Virus record (IMG/VR): IMGVR_UViG_3300045141_000107
Coordinates: 1 to 64,000 of that record
Direction: 5' to 3' (one strand)
DNA: 64,000 nt
Origin: a virus
Shown here one piece after another: positions 44,835 to 53,818 of the stretch. The translations under genes were made by a program, and so were the position numbers. The notes below the pieces were generated by a model. It searched no databases. It worked only from the letters and a program-made list of their open reading frames with translations, and had not been told where the DNA came from. How positions within the stretch are numbered: position 1 is the stretch's first letter; every line of letters begins with the position of its first letter.

Positions 44835-47641
44835 ACGTTTAGTTTCTCCTCTAGTTCTTCAACACGTGCATTGAGTGTTCGTACAGCGTCCCACAAGATA
44901 GGTACCAGTGCACCATAATTGATACCCACCGGCTCATTTGTGTCCGGATCCAGACCAACGACTTCAGGAACAACCTCGACCATTTCCTCAGCAATAAAGC
45001 CAACCGATGGTCGGGCAAATATTTGTTTCTGACGTCTGTCGTTGATAGTATAACGCACAGGTCGCACGCGCTCATCAGCAATCAACGACATTCCATCACG
45101 GAGCGTCTTGATGTTTGACTTGTTCTTTAGTGTTGATGGATTGTGGAAACCAGCCAGATCTACATAACCCATGCTCGTACCATCCCAAGCACGATGCCAT
45201 TGACACCAGGCGTCATAGACGTAAATCTTCATCTGGTTGGTGCTGGTCGGACGGAAGATGCGGACGTTGTCGTCAATGAACCTTAGGCCGCTCGTTGTGT
45301 TGCGGATGATGCCGACGTCGCAACTCATTTCGTTCGGAGACCACATGCGCGGCTGGACGTTGACCCAGGTGCCGTCCCAGTACAGACCAACGGCTGAGTT
45401 ATTTGCCATCCAGTAGTAGCTACCAGAGGTACCAATACCAGACGTGCCGTAGGCACGCATCCATGTCCCGTCGTAATTCCAGTACACCCCGCCGTTGTTG
45501 CTGAACCCGTAGCTTCCGCTGTTCAGCATGATACCGTGTGAGGCGTGAATCCACGTGCCGTCCCAGCCGCCCAGGTAGATTGCCCCGTTACCGTTGAAGT
45601 AGAAACCACCCCACGACATCACGTTCATATTCACAGCCTGGAAGTAGCTGCCACCATCCCAGTTGATATAGTAGCTACCGTTGTTCTTGAAATAGATTGG
45701 TCCCGTGCCCACGTCCATGCCGTTGAGGACCGCGTAGGGAGCGCTGATCTGCCCCGAACTGAGCGTGCCCGCGATACTCACCGTGCTGCCGAAGGTGGCC
45801 GCGCCGTCCTCTTGGAACGGACCAGCGATGTATACGTACCCGTCGTCACGGGTGTAGAAGATGTTCCGTGTCGCTGCCGCATTGACGTGCTGATAACCAA
45901 TAGTGGCGCTCGTCTCCCCGAAGCCGACCATGCGAACGCCGTAGCCAGACATCGGTGCGGTGCGGATACCGATGCTGCCACCCAGGTCGATGGTCATCTT
46001 GGTGGTCTGCGCCAATGCGCCAGTACCCGCCGCCGACGTCTGGAAGAGGATGCCGCCAGTGCTGGCGATGACGACTGTCGAACCTGCCGTGGTGTCCCAG
46101 CGCTGCCAGGTGGTACCGTCCCAGTAAGCGTTGCCGCCGACGTGCGTGCCCTGCTTCGAGGACAGGAACAGGTAGCCGTCGCTGCTCTCGATGCTCAGGT
46201 GCGCCGCGTTGTTGACGGGGTTGCGGATGACCTCGTTTGCGCTGCCCAGGAACATGCTCGCGCCCGCCGTGCCTGACTGGCTGACACCCCACAGCCACCG
46301 GATTCCAGTGACGGGGTTCGCATGGGCGGGCGCGATGGCCACCGCAGCGCCACCTGCGCTCAGGTTGAGGTAAGCGGTCGGGTTCGCCACGGTGTAGGCC
46401 TGGAAGTTCGTGCCGTCGAAGTAGGCGTTCATCGAGGCCCAGACGCCCGCGCCGTACGAGCCGACCGCCGTGGGGATGAAGTTGATCGAACCAGCCGACG
46501 GGCTGAGGAGGTTTCGCGACAGATACAGGTCTCGGATGCGCTGCGAGCTCGTACCGATATCCTTGGTATTGTCGGTAGACGGCAGGAAGTTGCTACCGCT
46601 CATCGAAAAGTACGGCGTACTGGCCGACCCGAAGATCATCGAGCCAAAGTTACTGCCCACGAGATACGCACCTGAGGTCGCGGACACACCAAGCGACACC
46701 TGCTGAGTACCTGAGTTAGTCACTACTGACGTACCCACATACACTGTACGAGGCCTGTTTGCTCCAGATGCGCCGATATCTACAGTATTATCAGGTTGAA
46801 ACCGCAGACCACCCGTCATAGTTTTAGTACCATCTTGACGGACGTACATGGTATCTGCCATTCCGTCTGTCAGATAAGTACCACCAGGAGCACCAGAAAT
46901 AATGGCATAACGCGCATCACCCTCCGCCATTGTCAGATACTGAGGGTGTGGGTCAATGTTGGCTACATGGGTTGCATCACCAGTAGTTGCCGCACCCAAC
47001 ACATCATATCGCGCATCTGCCAAAATCTGTGTTAGAAGTGGACTCTCTGCACCACTGGTATCCTTCAAATACAGCTTATGGTCGCTCTTACCATACAGCC
47101 GCAAGAAACCAGTGTTGGGAGTCACTGGTGATGCGATCTCTGCAAACTGCCCAAAGGTACCAATGTTGACGTTCTGGTCTATTGTCAGTTGTGCACCAGA
47201 AAGACGTAACCTGCCAGGCATCTCTTTGTATAGAGTTTCCCCATCACCTTCAGGCGTCCATCTATATGTGTTGGCAACTATGCCATCAGCAGTGATCTTT
47301 CCAGATGCTGCAATGTTCTGGACAGAAAGACCAGCATTGATTGACAATGCACCACTGAGTATTCCACCAGTAAGCCGCAAGTACCGTGCATCACTCTGGG
47401 CCTGAGACATACCGCTAATGACTATCTCGTTACCAGCAGAATCCAACTGGTAAAACTTTCCATCCGATTTTGGATATAGTCTCAGGCTACCCGCTGGTGG
47501 ATTAGTTGGTGTAGCGATCTGCTGCTGCTCAAAGTAGGTAGGCGCAAGGAGTGCACCAGGCAACGTCAGAGGCGTAGCAAGCTCTGTACCATCCCAAGGG
47601 AAATCCTTAAGCATACCATTGGCGACTTGTTGCTTCGTCAT
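44831..47641 (-). CDS. Tail fibre with S74 intramolecular chaperone (copy 1)
   Basis: 936 residues. Beta-helical repeats such as DARYLRLTGG, TVDIGASGANRPRTVY and GLYWDGTWV through most of the length. A C-terminal Peptidase S74 domain starts near Ser836 (STLKNKSNI) and includes the conserved VGFIAEEMVEVVP and WDAVRTLNARVEELEE coiled coil. S74 domains help trimer folding and then cut themselves off at the Ser. A stretch of about 1.1 kb (about 45550-46690) is clearly GC-richer than the rest, a sign of mosaic origin. Confidence 0.85.
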   Translation of the reverse strand: MTKQQVANGMLKDFPWDGTELATPLTLPGALLAPTYFEQQQIATPTNPPAGSLRLYPKSDGKFYQLDSAGNEIVISGMSQAQSDARYLRLTGGILSGALSINAGLSVQNIAASGKITADGIVANTYRWTPEGDGETLYKEMPGRLRLSGAQLTIDQNVNIGTFGQFAEIASPVTPNTGFLRLYGKSDHKLYLKDTSGAESPLLTQILADARYDVLGAATTGDATHVANIDPHPQYLTMAEGDARYAIISGAPGGTYLTDGMADTMYVRQDGTKTMTGGLRFQPDNTVDIGASGANRPRTVYVGTSVVTNSGTQQVSLGVSATSGAYLVGSNFGSMIFGSASTPYFSMSGSNFLPSTDNTKDIGTSSQRIRDLYLSRNLLSPSAGSINFIPTAVGSYGAGVWASMNAYFDGTNFQAYTVANPTAYLNLSAGGAAVAIAPAHANPVTGIRWLWGVSQSGTAGASMFLGSANEVIRNPVNNAAHLSIESSDGYLFLSSKQGTHVGGNAYWDGTTWQRWDTTAGSTVVIASTGGILFQTSAAGTGALAQTTKMTIDLGGSIGIRTAPMSGYGVRMVGFGETSATIGYQHVNAAATRNIFYTRDDGYVYIAGPFQEDGAATFGSTVSIAGTLSSGQISAPYAVLNGMDVGTGPIYFKNNGSYYINWDGGSYFQAVNMNVMSWGGFYFNGNGAIYLGGWDGTWIHASHGIMLNSGSYGFSNNGGVYWNYDGTWMRAYGTSGIGTSGSYYWMANNSAVGLYWDGTWVNVQPRMWSPNEMSCDVGIIRNTTSGLRFIDDNVRIFRPTSTNQMKIYVYDAWCQWHRAWDGTSMGYVDLAGFHNPSTLKNKSNIKTLRDGMSLIADERVRPVRYTINDRRQKQIFARPSVGFIAEEMVEVVPEVVGLDPDTNEPVGINYGALVPILWDAVRTLNARVEELEEKLNV

Positions 47642-48750
47642 GGCATATTCACTGGATTGAATTGGACAGTTGAGTCTCTATATGCTACGTAGTCCACGTT
47701 TTCCTCGCCTTCCTCCACCACTAGTTCAAATTCCGCTTGGTCCCATAATACCATAGGATAGTTGCCTGCCCTAGTAAAAGTAGATCCGTTCCAGAGAACT
47801 AGTGCTGTGTTGGTTGGTATAACAGACGCCGTAGCCCTTCCATTTGCATTACCAACTATAGCTCTCGTTCTTAGGATCGTTACACCACTAGTTACAGCTA
47901 CACCATCGGATAAGCCAAGCAGCGGTCTCTTTCTAAGTAATGCCGTAACAGAAACTACAGCAATTCCATCAGAAGAAGCCACAAGACTACGGTAGCGCCG
48001 TATGACAGCACTAGCACTAGCGCTACCAACTGCTCTAGACGGTATCAGCGTTATCTCACGGCTTATTACACCCGTTGTTACCGCTACACCAGCGCTAGCA
48101 GCAACAAGAGGTCTCTTACGCCCTATAAGACCACTAACGCTAGCAACACCAGAAGCAATGCCTATTAGTGATGCTTTGGTATTAGAAATTATTCCTGATG
48201 CTGTCGAACTACCAGAGGAAGATGCTTCAAGTGATCGTTCTGCAGTTATAATCCCTGATACTGTCGACCCACCAGAAGAAACTACTAAAAGTGATCTTCC
48301 GGCAGATATATCCCCCGATGCTGTCGCTTCACCAGAGGAAGAAACTACAAGTAATCGCTTAGCAGAAATCTCCCCAAGTGTTGTCGCACTACCAGACGAA
48401 GATACTGCAAACAGTCGGTTAGCGGAAATTGTGCCAACTGCTGTGGATTTACCAGAGGACGATACTACAAGTGACCGTCTTGCAGATATCGTCCCAACAT
48501 CTGTGGCTACACCTACAGATAAGACAGTTAGTGCACGTTTCCCTGTAAGCTGCCCTACATCAGTAGCAGTACCAGCAGATGTTCCTGTAAGAGCTCGCCT
48601 ACTTGTGACTGTAGCTGTTGTCGCACCAATACCATTAGCAACACCAGTTAGATCACGCGGACCACCGAGAACAGGAAACGGAGATCCTGGGGTAATTACC
48701 CCAGGCGTGCTGAACGGTGTACCGAGTATCCCTGTAGATGGTAAGGGCAC
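47638..48750 (-). CDS. Protein of tandem 20-residue repeats
   Basis: 370 residues. Residues about 30-310 are some 14 imperfect repeats of about 20 residues, pattern I-S-x-x-R-S-L-x-V-S-S-S-G-x-S-T-x-x-G, with a small beta domain at the C terminus (ALVLWNGSTFTRAGNYPMVLWD). The DNA repeats every 60 bases. Regular spacing suggests a long beta-solenoid or fibre shaft. GTG start. It lies between the two fibre modules; no known family. Confidence 0.65.
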   Translation of the reverse strand: MPLPSTGILGTPFSTPGVITPGSPFPVLGGPRDLTGVANGIGATTATVTSRRALTGTSAGTATDVGQLTGKRALTVLSVGVATDVGTISARRSLVVSSSGKSTAVGTISANRLFAVSSSGSATTLGEISAKRLLVVSSSGEATASGDISAGRSLLVVSSGGSTVSGIITAERSLEASSSGSSTASGIISNTKASLIGIASGVASVSGLIGRKRPLVAASAGVAVTTGVISREITLIPSRAVGSASASAVIRRYRSLVASSDGIAVVSVTALLRKRPLLGLSDGVAVTSGVTILRTRAIVGNANGRATASVIPTNTALVLWNGSTFTRAGNYPMVLWDQAEFELVVEEGEENVDYVAYRDSTVQFNPVNMP

Positions 48751-48774
48751 GCCACTATCTCAAGTTGACAGTTT

Positions 48775-49050
48775 CTAGAACATTCCCACAATGCGAGAAA
48801 TGAATGTCAAGTCAACTGTCTGGAGTGAAGTGTTGAGCTGCGCAATCGCCGTTTTGATCTCTGTCTCCTGATCTGCTGTAAACCCGTATGGTGCAGCCTT
48901 CAGGTCCGTCGCAGCCATAAAGTTCTGGTCTTGCTCGATAGTTGCTTTCGCAGCCAGGAACCCCTTGAGGTGTGTACCAACCAGACCATTTACCTCATCA
49001 GCATTCCGAGGATTGGTACCTATCGTGGTGGGAGCCGGAGGTATCGTCAT
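48775..49050 (-). CDS. Fibre-associated small protein, paralogue 2
   Basis: 91 residues, paralogue of 44529..44834: TTIGTNPRNADEVNGLVGTHL, FLAAKATIEQDQ, AATDLKAAPYGF and a final VDLTFISRIVG. Follows fibre copy 2 with an ATGA overlap. Confidence 0.65.
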   Translation of the reverse strand: MTIPPAPTTIGTNPRNADEVNGLVGTHLKGFLAAKATIEQDQNFMAATDLKAAPYGFTADQETEIKTAIAQLNTSLQTVDLTFISRIVGMF

Positions 49051-52000
49051 GCTTTCTTCTCCAATTCTTTTACTTGTGTTTCCAATTCCAAGATGCGAGT
49101 ATCTGCTGTCGTGACATATTCCTTGAACGCCTGGAGTAGAATCGCCGTAACTTGTTGATAGTCCATGCTACGCGGTAACCCATCTGCGTCATGATCGACT
49201 ACATCTGGTGCGATGCGCTCCCACGGCTCAGCAATCAACCCGTACTTTGGCACATCTTTCTCCACTTGCTGTGGTGGATTGTAGAGGAAATGCGTTCCCT
49301 CCACTTCTGGATCCATCACCATAGCTAGCGCATCGGTAATCTTGGTAATGTTCTTCTTGTAACGTCGGGATGAGTTGGTGGTGATCCCATTGCACAAAAT
49401 GCCTGTGAATCCGAAGACGTTGAAATTAGGGTAACTCTGTTGAACACCAACAGTGAAATTGGGGTGCATGTACAGATGTGACGCACCGCCACCTAGAACA
49501 AGATCACCATTACCAGAGTTCGCGATAACTGCCTGTTGTCCACCTACAGCAGTGGCTGTAAGAACCGCACCACTGATAGAAATGGGACCACAAGTAATTT
49601 GAGTGGCAGTCCCTCCAGCATTCTGAACAACCAGTCCATTTGCTGAACGAAGATAGAAGTATCCGGACGATGTTACCAGATAAGAGTTGGCATCAGGCAA
49701 ATAGATGTAATTGCCAGTAACCGTAAGCGAGCCATCTATGAGTAGATTGTTTATATAGAAACGGTACTGACTGCCATCATAACCGACGTAATGGTTACTG
49801 TCGCCCAGAAATACGTAGCCTGTGACAGGGTTGCCACCGCGGCTTACATTGAGATCACCTGCAATCGGCCAACCACCCCCAAATGATGGACCAGTAGAGA
49901 AGCTAGCCGCATGGACGCTGGCACCGAAGTTTCCATTACCAACAGAGTCCACGGTCAGCATATTTGTCCACCCAGAAATTGGATTAGCTCCGGACGGAAC
50001 AGCATAGATGGCAAATGTAGTGTTGGTTACACCGCCAAAGTTGATGTGCATCGCTCCGTTTGCGGTGGTGAACCGTTGCCAGTTGGTGCCATCATAGTAG
50101 GCGTTACTTCCGATCAGTACCGAGTTCTTTCCTTGAAGTTGAGCATATCCGTCTGCGCTCTCGATACTAATCGAAGCCGAGGAGTTGACAGAGTTGCGAA
50201 TGGTTTGGTTAAGACTGCCGATGTATACCTGCTGCCCAAAGAAACTATTACCCAGATTGTAAAGGCTATAGTTGGCACTGCTCGCACCAGAAGTGGCCTG
50301 AAGGTAGATTCCGTATGCGTTCGTCTTTCCAGTGCCACCCTGGTTCACAACGTTGATACCGCGCACATTGGTTATCGTTGTGCCAGTACCAGGGATAGGC
50401 CCGTCGACGTAGAACCCAGTCACAAGAGGAGCGGTATAGCTGCCGTTGGCCGTGCCGACTTGCACTGCTACGCCGATGATCTGTGCCGTTCCCGTGGCAT
50501 CACCGTTGACCCTGAAGTACATGCCATTCTGGGTCGCTGAACCAGTCAGGTTTCCGCCAACATTGAGCATGGTGGCCGAGTTGGGACCCACACCCATGCC
50601 GTTGTCGAGGGACATGGTGCCGTTGAAGATCGAGACGACACCACTGATGGCAACGTAGCGGGTGTTGTCCACCCACGGGTCGTTATTGATCCCCACCCGC
50701 CCAGTCAAGCGCGTAGTACCTTCGTTGCGCAGACCGATATTGGTGGTCGTAGCACCGGATTGCGCCGCTATATAGACACCATAAGCGTTAGTCACGCCCG
50801 ACTTGCCTTGGTTAGCAGCGTAGTACCCGAACATACTGGTGACCGTTACACCCGAACCAAGTGTCGGGGAATCGGCGTAGAAACTAGCTCCTGATGCTAC
50901 GGTGCGCGTGCTGGCAGCAAATGTCGGAAGCGTATAGAAGACGAAGTTATTGCCAGTTCCAGTGGTACTGAACGTCAGTGGGGCATACAGCGCGAACTGA
51001 TTCGCTCCTGACATGGTGGGCTGGAAGATCAGACCGGAGTATGTGACCGGAGCCACACCAATACCTAGCGTGCCGCTGATCTGGCTAGTGCCACCGATGA
51101 TCTCGTTGCGACCCAGGTAGAAATCACGAGGCCTGTTCGCGCCGGACGCCCCGATGTCATAGACGTTGTCGGTCAGCGTCATGAAGTGGCCCGCAGTAGA
51201 GATCTGCCACTGCGAAGCAAACGCTGTTCCAAAGGACAGGGACCCAGATGCCGACTGGAACAGCGGGGTGTAGATCCCAGTCGCTGTCTGGAAGAAGCCA
51301 GCAGCGTAGATGTTTCTAGGGCGCAGGGTTGTAGAGGTTGCGCCTATATCATATGTATTGTCCGGAGAGAACGTCAGGTTCTGGGCCAATGGTAGGGTAA
51401 TCCCACCGCCGGAGATCGTGGTCCAGGTCAGAGCGTAATCAGAATTACTCGACTTCGAGAGGACCTGGCCTGTGGTGCCGCCGGTAGGGATAGAGCCCGG
51501 ACCAATGAAACTTGTCGCAGCGTAGATCGTCCGGGGCCGGTTCGCTCCGCTGGCACCAATATCGTAAGTGTTATCAGCGCCCGCGAGCAGGGCAGTGTTG
51601 GAGATCTGCCAGCGCGTCACGTTATTGGTACGAAAGTTCAGGACATTATTCGTCGTTGGGCCGACGGTCAAAGCAACGCCCTGAGAGTCAATGGAAGGCG
51701 TAACCACACTAGACGCTGCGTAGATACTGCGCGGGCGGTTAGCCGCCACTGCTCCAATATCATACGTGTTGTCTGGGCTAAACGTCAGGTTTTGACTTAG
51801 TGGAAACGTTGTACCCGCAGCATTCTTCAGACTATTCTGTGTGATAACTGCTGAGATACTAGCACCAGTAGACCAAGCACGTGCAGTCTGATCACCATTG
51901 TATGGCTCTACCGCACGTGTAACGGTCAAAGTATCTGTGCCTTGCCCACCCGTGACATATACCAGTTCGTAAGGGCCATTGGAGGGATCTTGACAAATTA

Positions 52001-52130
52001 CGGCACGGTATTCACCACCTGTAGGCCACTTGGTCGCATCAGAAGTGACAATGCGCAACGTTGTAGCGCCAGATGTGAGATCAGCAGCAAGGCTACTACG
52101 AAGACCATTGCCAGGTAGAATCTCTGCCAT
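49047..52130 (-). CDS. Tail fibre with S74 intramolecular chaperone (copy 2)
   Basis: 1027 residues. A beta N-terminal domain (LTSGATTLRIVTSDATKWP) is followed by many repeats of the type NTYDIGASGANRPR-x-x-Y and Gly/Thr-rich solenoid. The C-terminal S74 domain starts near residue 920 with SSRRYKKNITKI and includes YGLIAEPWERIAPDVV and a coiled coil (ILELETQVKELEKKA). It shares the DIGASGANRPR repeat with copy 1, so the shaft of both is related. Probably a receptor-binding fibre. Confidence 0.85.
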   Translation of the reverse strand: MAEILPGNGLRSSLAADLTSGATTLRIVTSDATKWPTGGEYRAVICQDPSNGPYELVYVTGGQGTDTLTVTRAVEPYNGDQTARAWSTGASISAVITQNSLKNAAGTTFPLSQNLTFSPDNTYDIGAVAANRPRSIYAASSVVTPSIDSQGVALTVGPTTNNVLNFRTNNVTRWQISNTALLAGADNTYDIGASGANRPRTIYAATSFIGPGSIPTGGTTGQVLSKSSNSDYALTWTTISGGGITLPLAQNLTFSPDNTYDIGATSTTLRPRNIYAAGFFQTATGIYTPLFQSASGSLSFGTAFASQWQISTAGHFMTLTDNVYDIGASGANRPRDFYLGRNEIIGGTSQISGTLGIGVAPVTYSGLIFQPTMSGANQFALYAPLTFSTTGTGNNFVFYTLPTFAASTRTVASGASFYADSPTLGSGVTVTSMFGYYAANQGKSGVTNAYGVYIAAQSGATTTNIGLRNEGTTRLTGRVGINNDPWVDNTRYVAISGVVSIFNGTMSLDNGMGVGPNSATMLNVGGNLTGSATQNGMYFRVNGDATGTAQIIGVAVQVGTANGSYTAPLVTGFYVDGPIPGTGTTITNVRGINVVNQGGTGKTNAYGIYLQATSGASSANYSLYNLGNSFFGQQVYIGSLNQTIRNSVNSSASISIESADGYAQLQGKNSVLIGSNAYYDGTNWQRFTTANGAMHINFGGVTNTTFAIYAVPSGANPISGWTNMLTVDSVGNGNFGASVHAASFSTGPSFGGGWPIAGDLNVSRGGNPVTGYVFLGDSNHYVGYDGSQYRFYINNLLIDGSLTVTGNYIYLPDANSYLVTSSGYFYLRSANGLVVQNAGGTATQITCGPISISGAVLTATAVGGQQAVIANSGNGDLVLGGGASHLYMHPNFTVGVQQSYPNFNVFGFTGILCNGITTNSSRRYKKNITKITDALAMVMDPEVEGTHFLYNPPQQVEKDVPKYGLIAEPWERIAPDVVDHDADGLPRSMDYQQVTAILLQAFKEYVTTADTRILELETQVKELEKKA

Positions 52131-52537
52131 CAGTCTTCAGTTATTGTCAAAGCCCCAGGAGCAAACCGAGGGATGTCACCGACACTCATTGCCGTGCTAG
52201 GGCAATCACCCCAATACAGTTGGTTACCACCGCTGGCGGCGTCGCAGATAGCCCAGCCGACGACCGTGTAGGGTGCGGCTGTAACAGCAGCGAATGCTAC
52301 TTCCGCAGCATTTGTCACGGTATTGGATCCTGGTGTATGTGTCCATCCAGCAGCAGCAACCGCTTGTCGAACATAAGAAGAACCAACTACCTCAGTACCA
52401 GCCGTAGTATCACTAGGCACTGCCGTGTAGAGGGCGACGTATACCGTTGACAATGCAGTCAAGGCAGGTGTCGCACCACCTTTGAACAGATGGTCGATTA
52501 ACCTGGATTCAAATGCATCTGTTTTTGAACCAGCCAT
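52130..52537 (-). CDS. Small tail fibre/structural protein
   Basis: 135 residues. FESRLIDHLFKGGATPALTALSTVYVALYTAVPSD, then GSSYVRQAVAAAGW and beta strands: the pattern of small phage tail proteins with the x-Y-V-A-L-x-T-x-x-P motif. Probably decorates or connects fibres. Stop overlaps fibre copy 2 start. Confidence 0.65.
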   Translation of the reverse strand: MAGSKTDAFESRLIDHLFKGGATPALTALSTVYVALYTAVPSDTTAGTEVVGSSYVRQAVAAAGWTHTPGSNTVTNAAEVAFAAVTAAPYTVVGWAICDAASGGNQLYWGDCPSTAMSVGDIPRFAPGALTITED

Positions 52538-52546
52538 TAGTTCTCC

Positions 52547-53818
52547 TTACGATGGTGGTGGTGGACCGCCCGGATCTAGTTTTGCCATGATGACCTTGAG
52601 ATAATCACGCAGTTCTGCATCTACCGCTGGACCTTGTGCTGTTGCTGCCTGTGGTGGCGGTACTCCACCTGGATCTAGTATCGACATCAAGTTCTGTACG
52701 TAAATACGCAATTGTGTGTCGGCACCAACCATCGTAGCGGCACCATATGAGATTATAACACGTTCGGTACCATTGAATGGCTCACTGAAAGTTACTGTGT
52801 TGCCACCGTCCGTCAGCATATAGTTGCCATCGACAATTGACTGAACCACGCCGCCTCTGGCCACAAACAGCAAGACGATAGCTGGCATACTAAGATGAAC
52901 AACAGTATCACCAGCAAGTGGAACAAATTCCTCGTGAGCACCAGTCGATGTTGCCCCTGGCGTACCCATTACGCCTTGTGGTCCTGGATCCCCCTTAGGT
53001 CCAGGATTCCCCTGTGGTCCAGTGGGTCCAGTAGCACCAGGCTGTCCCTGTGGCCCGGTCTTCCCATCGAACCCTTGTGGACCCATCAAGCCCTGTGGAC
53101 CTCTAGGTCCTTCTGGGCCTTCGTTACCCCTGGGGCCTAGATCGCCTTTGGGTCCAGTAGCGCCAGCAGGACCAGCTAGGCCAGTTGGTCCAGGATTACC
53201 TTGCGGGCCAGCAGGTCCCGCAGGTCCAGGCACGGTGCTGTCTTTTCCGGGAGGGCCAGAAGTACCGGGAGGGCCTGCGGGACCAGCGGGTCCGGGAGGT
53301 CCGACTATAACGTCGTCGGCTATTTCCGAATTGTTAACATAAACATTATCACCGTTGACGTTAGTAGTACCGCCACTAACATTAGTGATACCACCAACCA
53401 GATTAATCGTGACTTTTCCAGTTACAGGATCCTCTATAACTTCCAGACCAGCAAACTCACCACCAGCTCTGTCGTTGTTCAGGCCAAACCGAGCACGATA
53501 TATCTGGTCTGCACTGGTACGGGTCTTGAACAGGATAACCCAACGCCTCTTGGACAGAGGGGCCATAACAACCGTGTCGCCAGTTGTTATGAACAGATCC
53601 TCTGGTATAAGCAAGTCACCCTTGGAATGGTCAAAGATCATCGGGCCACCCATGGAAGACTCACCATCCATGGATATCGTGATCTCTGGCAAAGCAGTGA
53701 GGACAACACCAGTTCTGAGGACAAGCCCTGTGCCCGTAAGGGCATTCATCTTGTCCTCTTGATCTGCAATGTTACGCAGAAGGTTTAGAAACTTCTGCGG
53801 CCCATCTATCGTGGTCAT
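52547..53818 (-). CDS. Collagen-like tail protein
   Basis: 423 residues. The N-terminal 170 residues are a folded domain ([35 protein letters not shown]) similar to phage baseplate components. Residues 173-289 are about 39 G-x-y triplets ([20 protein letters not shown]). C-terminally a small beta domain is followed by two copies of a D-P-G-G-x-P-P-P tail motif. The triple helix would make it a trimeric rigid spike or fibre in the tail. Confidence 0.75.
   Translation of the reverse strand: MTTIDGPQKFLNLLRNIADQEDKMNALTGTGLVLRTGVVLTALPEITISMDGESSMGGPMIFDHSKGDLLIPEDLFITTGDTVVMAPLSKRRWVILFKTRTSADQIYRARFGLNNDRAGGEFAGLEVIEDPVTGKVTINLVGGITNVSGGTTNVNGDNVYVNNSEIADDVIVGPPGPAGPAGPPGTSGPPGKDSTVPGPAGPAGPQGNPGPTGLAGPAGATGPKGDLGPRGNEGPEGPRGPQGLMGPQGFDGKTGPQGQPGATGPTGPQGNPGPKGDPGPQGVMGTPGATSTGAHEEFVPLAGDTVVHLSMPAIVLLFVARGGVVQSIVDGNYMLTDGGNTVTFSEPFNGTERVIISYGAATMVGADTQLRIYVQNLMSILDPGGVPPPQAATAQGPAVDAELRDYLKVIMAKLDPGGPPPPS
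52952..53302 (-). repeat. Collagen-type Gly-x-y repeat
   Basis: An unbroken run of Gly-x-y triplets (about 39) in the tail protein 52547..53818, rich in P, A, Q, K and D. The GC-rich DNA also gives a plus-strand Gly/Pro shadow ORF. Confidence 0.85.

Noticed and set aside
45545-46276. 243-aa plus-strand ORF inside fibre copy 1
   Set aside because: It is an opposite-strand shadow caused by the GC-rich segment; Arg/His/Val-rich and without domain features.
47900-48600. Regular 60-base repeats considered as a CRISPR array
   Set aside because: The repeats are imperfect, have no unique spacers, and code continuously for 20-residue protein repeats.
52952-53302. Gly/Pro-rich plus-strand ORF opposite the collagen repeat
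   Set aside because: It is the complement of Gly-x-y codons; the minus-strand protein has N- and C-terminal domains and fits the tail operon.
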